DNA from: Syncephalastrum monosporum B8922
Lineage: Eukaryota; Mucoromycota; Mucoromycetes; Mucorales; Syncephalastraceae
Length of the DNA stretch: 64,000 nucleotides
Assembly (NCBI GenBank): GCA_000697355.1
Contig: JNEN01001259.1
Coordinates: 1-64,000, forward strand
Reading direction: 5' to 3'
Below, in pieces: positions 57,297 to 64,000 of the stretch. Both the position numbers and the translations under genes were made by a program. Each line of letters starts with the position of its first letter. Position 1 is the stretch's first letter. The notes under the pieces are model-generated. The model was not told the origin of the DNA. It did not search any database and saw nothing but the letters and a program-made list of their open reading frames with translations.

Positions 57297-59180
57297 ATGG
57301 AATTCGCCCTCTCGCAGGCAAAGAAGACCTGCCCCTTCTTGCATGTCACCTCTGCATCCTCCCTCAGGCGCCTGTCGTCGATGCCTGCCGGTGCATCCAC
57401 CAAGCAGTCGAGCATTCTGCTGAACAAGGCCAAGCAATGTCCGGTCATGGGCCAAGCCATGGCTGTGCAGAAGCGCGGCGTTGCCACCTCCCGCCCTGCT
57501 GCCCAGAAGCCCACTCCTTCTGTCAAGGCCACTGCTGTTGAGGCTACTCCCCAGACCTGTAAGCATCTACACCCCCACACTTTCTATTGATAATATTATG
57601 GTCAGAGATGGGATGCTAATGATTGCATTTTTTTGATTTTGCTCTTTTTATCAGTAGCACCCAAGCCATTTGTTCCTGCTGCTGCTGCTGAGAAGCCCGC
57701 CTCCTTCACCTCCAAGTCAAAGCACTTTGACTATGAGAGCTTCTACCAGCACGAGCTGGAGAAGAAGCACAAGGACAAGAGCTACCGTTACTTCAACAAC
57801 ATCAACCGTCTTGCCCAAAAGTTCCCTCGTGCTCATACCGCGCGTGTCGAAGACGAAGTGACGGTCTGGTGCGCCAACGATTACCTCGGCATGGGTCGCA
57901 GCCCTGTTTTGACCGAGACCATGAAGTAAGCATTTCATACTTCATCTGCCATCTTCCATCCGTCGATACTAACCTTTTTTTGCCTCAGACGTACGCTGGA
58001 TCGTTATGGCGCTGGTGCCGGTGGTACCCGCAACATTGCTGGCAACGCCGACCTCCATCTCCGGCTCGAATCTGAGCTCGCGGACCTGCACCACAAAGAA
58101 GGCGCGCTCGTCTTTTCTTCCTGCTACGTCGCGAACGACGCGACCCTCGCCACCCTCGCCAGCAAGCTCCCTGGCTGCGTCATCTTCTCGGATGCGCTGA
58201 ACCACGCCTCCATGATCCAAGGCATCCGCCATTCCAACGCGCAAAAGAAGATTTTCCGCCATAACGACATGGCCCATCTTGAGGAGCTTCTGCAGTCCGT
58301 TGACCCGGCTACGCCCAAGATCATTGCCTTTGAGTCCGTTTACTCCATGTGCGGCTCCATCGGCCCGATTCGCGAGATTGTCGACCTCGCCAAAAAGTAC
58401 GGTGCCATCACCTTCTTGGACGAAGTCCACGCCGTCGGTATGTACGGTCCGCGCGGCGCTGGTGTCGCGGAGCACCTCGATTTTGACCTGAACGCGGCCC
58501 ACCCCTCCCTGGGCAACGGTTCCATCATGGACGAGATCGACATTGTGACAGGCACCCTCGGCAAGGCCTATGGTGTCGTCGGCGGCTACATTGCCGCCTC
58601 GGCTTCGCTCGTGGACATGATCCGCTCCTATGCGCCTGGATTCATCTTTACGACGTCGCTGCCTCCTGCCGTTGTGTCGGGCGCGATGCAGTCCGTCAAA
58701 TACCTCAAGGTGTCCAACATGGAGCGCCAGATGCAGCAGATCAACGCCCGCGTCGTCAAGTCCCGCCTGGCTGAGCTCGGTATTCCTGTTGTCCCCAACC
58801 CCTCGCACATTGTGCCTGTCTTGCTGGGCGACGCTCCCTCGGCGAAGCTTGCCTCGGACGAACTCCTTTCCGAGCATGGCATCTACGTCCAGAGCATCAA
58901 CTACCCCACCGTCCCCGTCGGCGAGGAGCGTCTTCGTATCACGCCCACCCCCGGCCACAACCAGGACATGATCGATCACCTTGTCCACTCCCTCGAGACG
59001 ATCTGGAACCGCTACGGTTTCAAGCGTGTCGCCGACTGGACCGCGGAAGGCGGTCGCGCTGGTGTTGGCATGGCCTCTTCGGCCAAGGTCACTCCCCTCT
59101 GGACTGACAGCCAGCTTGGTCTTGACAATGCCCTGGAGCAAGAGAAGAAAGTCGCCCACAGATCCTCCAATGTGCTCTAA
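57297..59180 (+). CDS. HEM1: 5-aminolevulinate synthase, mitochondrial
   Basis: PLP enzyme that condenses glycine and succinyl-CoA in the first step of heme synthesis. Exons 57297..57558, 57655..57925 and 57989..59180 give 574 aa. The presequence contains CPFLH (residues 12-16) and CPVMG, the Cys-Pro heme-regulatory type motifs known from this family. The core shows [42 protein letters not shown], the PLP-Asp in [12 protein letters not shown], and the Schiff-base Lys in [14 protein letters not shown]. The C-terminal [20 protein letters not shown] is typical of ALAS rather than KBL or AONS. The large third exon also carries a long antisense open frame that is a composition shadow. Confidence 0.97.
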
Positions 59181-59983
59181 GCATATTGGCCAATAAAATT
59201 TTGGTTTTATACATCTGTTTTACATCACTACAACGCGTTGCATCTTTCACATATTCGTTATATCTCATGTCGAGAGGCCCATCATAGTTATGGGGTCTGT
59301 GGTTGTTTCGCACCTGAGACATCGTTGGTCATGTCAGTTCGTTTGATTTTGGATGAATTTAGCTTTCATAGATGAATTTCCCATGCGCGGCAAGTCAAGT
59401 ATAATAACCCTCTTCACGTGGGTTTCCACTGTGAAAGTCCCAATCAAATGTTACCCCACATTTTTCATCTGCCTCGTTACTGTCTACAACGCGTCCTTTG
59501 ACAGCTAGAGTACACAATGTCCGCGATACTGAATGTGATAGTATTACTTAGGCATACACTGTAGGGAAAAAGGACAGATGGAGAACAGTCCACACATATA
59601 AGCCATACGGACGGGTGCGACTGAAGATGAAATGGTCCTTACTTGCCCTCTGGATACACCGTGTATTTTCTTCGTGCTAGCGTACCACCCTCAAACATGA
59701 GCATGATATTCGGACGAATCAATATACAGTACTGTAGAGTTAACCTTATTGTGTGCAGTGTGTACTAAAGTGTACATTGTAGGGCGTATGCATGCGACAC
59801 AGGAAAGGGAGACGAAAAACAAGAAGCAGGTATCTGTAGCTGTATTACGTAGCAAAAAGAAGGCGTCCAATTGATCTTGCGGGCTTCCCCTGACCTGCTC
59901 GCTGCGCGTTAAACCTGTCGAATACGGTTTATTTTAAAATCGTATAAATACACCTTGCCCTAGCAGGTTATAGAAGTCATCCA
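59181..59983. other. intergenic
   Basis: No gene is seen. It ends with a TATA box (59943) that points to the polyQ open frame downstream. Confidence 0.5.
59943..59950 (+). promoter_or_regulatory. TATA box before the polyQ open frame
   Basis: TATAAATA, 41 nt before ATG 59984. It would give a very short 5' leader. Confidence 0.45.
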
Positions 59984-60026
59984 ATGGAGAACGTAACTGA
60001 GAGCGTGAATGCTCTCCGCATAGCTG

Positions 60027-60066
<40 letters not shown>

Positions 60067-60445
60067 ACACCAAGAGCGGCCCAGGCGGCGCCGACGCCGT
60101 GGTCGCTGTGGAGGCCGTGCTGCTCGTTTTGCTCGCGTGGTCCCTCGTTCCCGTCCTGGCGCTCCTGGACCCCGTCTGCCCACTGCCGTCCGCCCACCAC
60201 GGACCATTTCCTTCCCTTGGCGCCACCCTGGCCTCCGTCCGCTCGCCGCCGGCCACCCACACCAAGATCTCTTCCCCGGCCGTCGCCGTCCTGGCGCTCC
60301 TGACTTCCGTCCGCCTGCTCCTGCCCCCCCGCCCCGGACCTACCCCTTCCCTGGTCGCTACCCTGTCGCTTCTGGCCGTGCGCCCCCTTCGGGCAATTCT
60401 CCCTCTGGACGAGGGAGAACCATAATAAACATTTTTTTAAACTGA
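59984..60445 (+). CDS. candidate polyQ/proline-arginine-rich orphan protein
   Basis: Not recognised; single open frame of 153 aa. It begins MENVTESVNALRIAEE, then about 12 Gln encoded by a CAG repeat, then an Arg-rich stretch and a Pro/Arg/Gly region. The latter contains two imperfect copies of a 45-residue unit starting RPGAP at 60150 and 60285. The period is 135 nt, and PPRT..FP.R.P is conserved in both copies in this frame. A TATA box precedes it, and an AATAAA at 60424 overlaps its last codons. Supporting a gene are the promoter and the frame-preserving repeat. Against it are the lack of a known domain, high GC, and an equally open antisense frame. Confidence 0.4.
60032..60062 (+). repeat. 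(CAG)n trinucleotide repeat
   Basis: About ten CAG units followed by CAA/CAC, encoding Gln in the candidate orphan. Confidence 0.85.
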
Positions 60446-61074
60446 ACATATGAGCGATAATTTTTTTGGTCGTCTATAAGGGGGAACACCATTATTGTTG
60501 AAAAGGTTTAATCTCGCCATAATTAACTGATACGTTATAGCTATTTGAGACACCTCATAGAAATGAAGGTGCTGGGCTTGCCGAAGAGGGCTTCGCCCGG
60601 ATGGTTCTGAGTGCTAAGGACCTAGGCTCGCCCAAAAGATATGGCTACCAAATGCAGCGACGAATATCGAATGGAATTCGATGATTATGGAAGGCCCATG
60701 TTCTAACAGTTCAATAGAATAGAAGATTTCACAGTGTTTTAATTCTATATGAACCGATACGGTGTGTTTCAAAAGGTGCGTGTGTTTTAGGGAAAAAGGG
60801 TTAAGTGTTTGTCTCGGAGCATTGACGGCCAATGCATTTGAGGGCATTTGAGCATTTGGAACTCCGGAGTTTAAAAAGAGGAACCCGCAGCGCACTTGTT
60901 CATCGCTGCAACCCATAGGCTCATACATCGACCGAGTCCCCTTTCTTTTTCGGTTTCCCTGCGCTTCTTATTTTTTCTGCTCTTAGCTTTCTTTGCTTCC
61001 ACCCTCACCTCTTTTCGTATCGTCTCTCTCACTCGCTCTCTCTCTCCTTGTCTGTCCCGTTCATTCTTGATACT
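60446..61074. other. intergenic, upstream of PacC
   Basis: No gene is seen. CT-rich tracts from 60937 to 61070 form the likely core promoter and leader of PacC. Confidence 0.5.
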
Positions 61075-63240
61075 ATGGAAGACGTGCTGCATTGCCGCTG
61101 GCAGGGCTGCACCCAGACCTTTTTTGACCCTGAGATCATGTACAGTCATCTCACGAACGACCACGTCGGCCGAAAATCAACTGGCAACTTATGCCTGACC
61201 TGTCATTGGGAAACCTGCGACGTTACTGTTGTCAAGCGAGACCACATCACGAGCCATCTGCGTGTTCACGTCCCCCTCAAACCTCACCTCTGCCAGGTAT
61301 TAAAAACATAAGAAAGCAAAATAAGGATTTTGCTTGCTTTCCCACCTATCAGCTGACAACAAGGTCAACACCTTTTTTCTTTTCGTATTTTCGTATTATT
61401 TTAGTTTTGCAACAAGACTTTCAAACGGCCGCAGGATCTTAAAAAGCATGAAAAGATTCACAGTGAAGAACACATCACGTCGTTGAGGAGCCACCACCGC
61501 CTTTCGCAGCAAAACTACTCGCAACCCTTAACACCGCCCCGTCTGCAGAACTCTGCGGACTCACCCGTGTCGTCCACGGATCTTTTCCACCGCCACGCCT
61601 CGCCCACCCCTCCGCGCGCTCCTGTTTCTCCTCCGCAAAGCACTTACTCTGAAGGTACAGCTCCAGTCACAGTCCGTGAAGATGACATGCATGTTTGTTC
61701 GAAAACTGACGGGTTGCTGTTATTCTTGTAATCTACCAGATAGCTGGATGCACTCGAATCATTCGAGCAATCTTTCACCCATCACAGACGCATGCGACCA
61801 ATTTGCTGCGCCGCCTGACTTGAAACAGGCACAAGGCGATTTCGGAAACACCCAACAACTGATATCGGGGCTCATCTTCCCCGAGGATGTGAATGCCGGT
61901 TATAACGCAGGTACATATCTACCTTTATCGACAAAAGTTGTCATTCAACCCCGATTTCACCACTCACTCATATCTCATCTTTGCCATTAGACGTCGCCAA
62001 CCGTCTCAACATGCTGGAAAACATGGTCAGCACAGGCGCGATCAGCCCGCAAGATCTCAGCCTCGGGATCAACAGCGAGCAGCAGTTGGCCGACATTAAT
62101 GCATGGCTCGCGCGTCTCTCGGGCAGTATTCCCCCCAGCGGATTTGAAGACGCAAAACCAGATATGTTGTACAGCCAGCCCAATTACATGCCTGCTACTA
62201 CTGCGGGTGTCGATCCATCGATGGCGAATAACGGCTCATACACAGACGTGATGCTCCAGTCTTACGGCAACGAGACGGCTTCGATGGGCTACCCCGCGAT
62301 GCCCGAGCAGGATCTGTATGTCCATTCACAACCCATGATGAACAACGGCTATCCTCCGCAACCCAACTTGTATGCGAATGTCCAGCCCGACTTTGGCGCG
62401 ATCAACAACACCATGGCTCAGTATGATTACGGTGTGCAGCAAGCACCGCAACAGCCTGTACCACAACAAGCCCAGCAAACCTTTATGCAGCCGATGGACA
62501 TGGGCACCACCGGGCTGCGCCACCACTACACACCCGTGCCTGACGTCGCTTCAGGCTACTTCCAACCCGACTTGCGCACGGCCATGAACTACACAAGCAG
62601 CAACAGCAAGGGCCAGCGCCGTTCGGCCGCTTACCCGTCCGAGGGTGCACAGACAGCGACGCAGACCGCCGACTCCGTCACGCCGACCAAGGCATCTGCC
62701 GCGACGCATGAGTCCAAGAAGGAAATGGCTACCTTGGCGAACGTGTTTGCCAGTAGCGGCACCACCGCAGAGGAGTCTCAGTCGGTCAAGGCCAGCAAGC
62801 CAACTACCGACAATGACAACCACAGCAGCAACAGCAGCAACAGCAGCAACAGCAGCAACAGCAGTCCGGAGGATGCGAGTGCGAAACAAGAAGACAAGCG
62901 GTCCAAAGAGCGACCCACCTCCAAGAGCGTGAACAAAGACGTCATGGATCTCCTCGTGAGCGACCTGTCGGACCTGACACTGCAACGGCAAAAGCAGCCG
63001 GATGACTGCAAAGCATCGACCCAATCGCTCTACCCTGATTCAGCAGCGCCTGCCCGGAACAAGCAAGCGAAGCAGCCCAGGAAGGCGGACACCGTCTCGC
63101 AGTCATCCGTGAATGTGACCGAACGCCATCGGCAATTGCTTCAGCAGCTGGGCAAGTGGGTGAACGAAAGTTATGCCCGGAATCAGCAAGGGCAAAAGTA
63201 TACCAGCGCGACACCCCCATCGTCGGTGCCCGTGCAGTGA
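61075..63240 (+). CDS. pacC: PacC/Rim101 pH-response zinc-finger transcription factor
   Basis: Regulator of ambient-pH response, normally activated by C-terminal proteolysis. Exons 61075..61296, 61405..61654, 61740..61910 and 61991..63240 give 630 aa. Three C2H2 fingers fill residues 7-95. Finger 1 is CRWQGC...HLTNDH. The linker [18 protein letters not shown] and [19 protein letters not shown] are near-diagnostic for PacC. Finger 3 is [20 protein letters not shown] Ser/Pro-rich stretch ([11 protein letters not shown]) follows, then a long Gln/Asn/Ser-rich tail with an Asn-Ser-Ser repeat near 62821-62862 and a C-terminal helix [18 protein letters not shown]. Processing and Pal-signalling sites cannot be read by eye. 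Confidence 0.93.
62821..62862 (+). repeat. AAC-AGC-AGC coding repeat in PacC
   Basis: Nine-base unit repeated about four times, encoding Asn-Ser-Ser in the disordered tail. Confidence 0.8.
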
Positions 63241-63659
63241 ACGTTAGACGAACACGTCTATTCAGGAGCGTCGCGTCTAGTTTAGGTAGAGAAGAAGATT
63301 GTTTTTTGTGACGTTGAATACGTTGGAAGAGTCCTTTTCCTTTCTTTGCTTCTTACACAAGTGTCAGCCATGACTGCCCAATTTGGAAGATATCATTTGC
63401 GTAAACTAGCGTGATGGGATGGGCTGTGGAAAAAAAGGGTGTGTGCCGTTGGTAATGCTTTCCACCCATTTGCGTCTTCTGCTTGTCGGGACAGCCAATC
63501 AGCACCCCTTTTTGCTCTCCCCCGCTCTCCCCCGCCCCCCGTTTCCATCGTTACTTCATGTGAATCCATTTTTTTTTATTTTATGGATTTGCACCCCAAC
63601 TATTTAAAGCTGCCAATTCCAAACTTGCGCACTTCTTTTCTCAGTTTTACACACTTACC
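63241..63659. other. intergenic, upstream of the last gene
   Basis: No gene is seen. A TATA-like TATTTAAA at 63601-63608 lies about 52 nt before the ATG at 63660. Confidence 0.5.
63601..63608 (+). promoter_or_regulatory. TATA-like box of the last gene
   Basis: TATTTAAA, 52 nt before the start codon. Confidence 0.4.
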
Positions 63660-64000
63660 ATGGATCCAGGTATACTATTCCCTTGAGCCCCGCGTTTTCC
63701 GTCTTGCGCTCGAAACTCACCTCGGTTGCGATAGATTCACTCTTGACCGTCGCCTCGGCTGGCCTGGGTGGCCTCCTCGGCAGCATGTACCTTGACTCGC
63801 GCCTTCTCTTGAGCCGAGATCTACGTCAATTGCGTGCGGGTGCTGCCGCGCAGATTTAGTACGTCCATCATTGCTGCAGTTACTTTTCCTTCTATCCTTC
63901 TCGTGACCTTCGGCTCGTCTGACACCTTCCTTTGCCTTTCTTTAGCCATCGTTTGTGGACCTGGCAAGACAAGCTGCACATCTACCACCGTTTCAAGGCA
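63660..64000 (+). CDS. start of a FAT1-like very-long-chain acyl-CoA synthetase/fatty acid transporter (partial)
   Basis: Truncated by the window end. Exons 63660..63669, 63735..63858 and 63946..>64000 join in frame. The first coding exon is only 10 nt (ATGGATCCAG). The visible 60 or so residues contain a short hydrophobic Ala/Gly/Leu stretch, then LDSRLLLSRDLRQLRAG and LHIYHRF. A membrane-embedded lead with an SRDLRQLR helix, followed by a DKL.IY.RFE-type segment before the AMP-binding domain, is what FATP/Fat1 proteins show. The diagnostic AMP-binding motifs lie beyond the window, so the call is tentative. Confidence 0.42.

Noticed and set aside
57969..59159. 396-codon antisense open frame under HEM1
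   Set aside because: It mirrors the GC-rich third-position bias of the strongly conserved HEM1 exon and has no motif or start context of its own.

Overview
This is nuclear DNA of a filamentous fungus. The genes are split by short introns of about 45-120 nt with clear GT..AG ends and purine-rich donors. Class V myosin-motor chitin synthase, PacC/Rim101, LIM-RhoGAP and mitochondrial 5-aminolevulinate synthase all fit a fungus. The style of the proteins (long polyQ and low-complexity tails, compact TATA-driven genes) suggests an early-diverging lineage such as Mucoromycota. That assignment is an inference; there is no rRNA or other decisive marker here. I built the gene models by hand by finding splice sites that keep the reading frame closed. 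Exon lengths sum to a multiple of three in every model listed as high confidence.

Layout. 1-2.9 kb: weak or unrecognised coding, including one candidate 76-aa gene. 2.95-5.03 kb: acyl-CoA ligase of the 4-coumarate-CoA ligase type, followed by a decayed non-LTR reverse transcriptase fragment on the other strand. 6.7-9.6 kb: Elg1/ATAD5-type PCNA-unloader subunit. 9.8-14.6 kb (minus): four-LIM RhoGAP of the Lrg1 type. 15.9-21.4 kb: myosin-chitin synthase, divergent from the RhoGAP; both are likely to act in cell-wall and polarity control. 21.6-24.3 kb (minus): glutathione S-transferase-like protein and a Siw14/Oca-type phosphatase-like protein without its catalytic Arg. 24.7 kb: thaumatin-like protein.

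25.8-30.4 kb: the most unusual gene of the window, a complete 20-exon, about 1112-aa paralogue of the DNA polymerase delta catalytic subunit. Its exonuclease motifs and C-terminal Cys modules are intact, but the polymerase motif C reads YGDANS instead of YGDTDS. 30.4-32.4 kb has no gene that I can see. 32.4-36.1 kb: a two-helix membrane protein with a polyQ tail and a cytosolic MIR-domain protein. 37.5-42.0 kb (minus): glutaryl-CoA dehydrogenase and a casein-kinase-1 with a long tail. 42.8-49.0 kb (plus): coiled-coil protein, UPF0014/FetB-like permease, and a glutamate-carboxypeptidase-II-like M28 peptidase. 49.3-55.8 kb (minus): two tandem epoxide hydrolases, prenylcysteine oxidase and an acyl-protein-thioesterase-like hydrolase. 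57.3-59.2 kb: HEM1. 60.0 kb: a possible polyQ/proline-rich orphan. 61.1-63.2 kb: PacC. 63.66 kb to the end: the start of a FAT1-like gene.

Recurring oddities of gene architecture are three GC-AG introns with the same GCAAGT donor, coding first exons of only 4 and 10 nt, and a 44-nt T tract at a 3' splice site.
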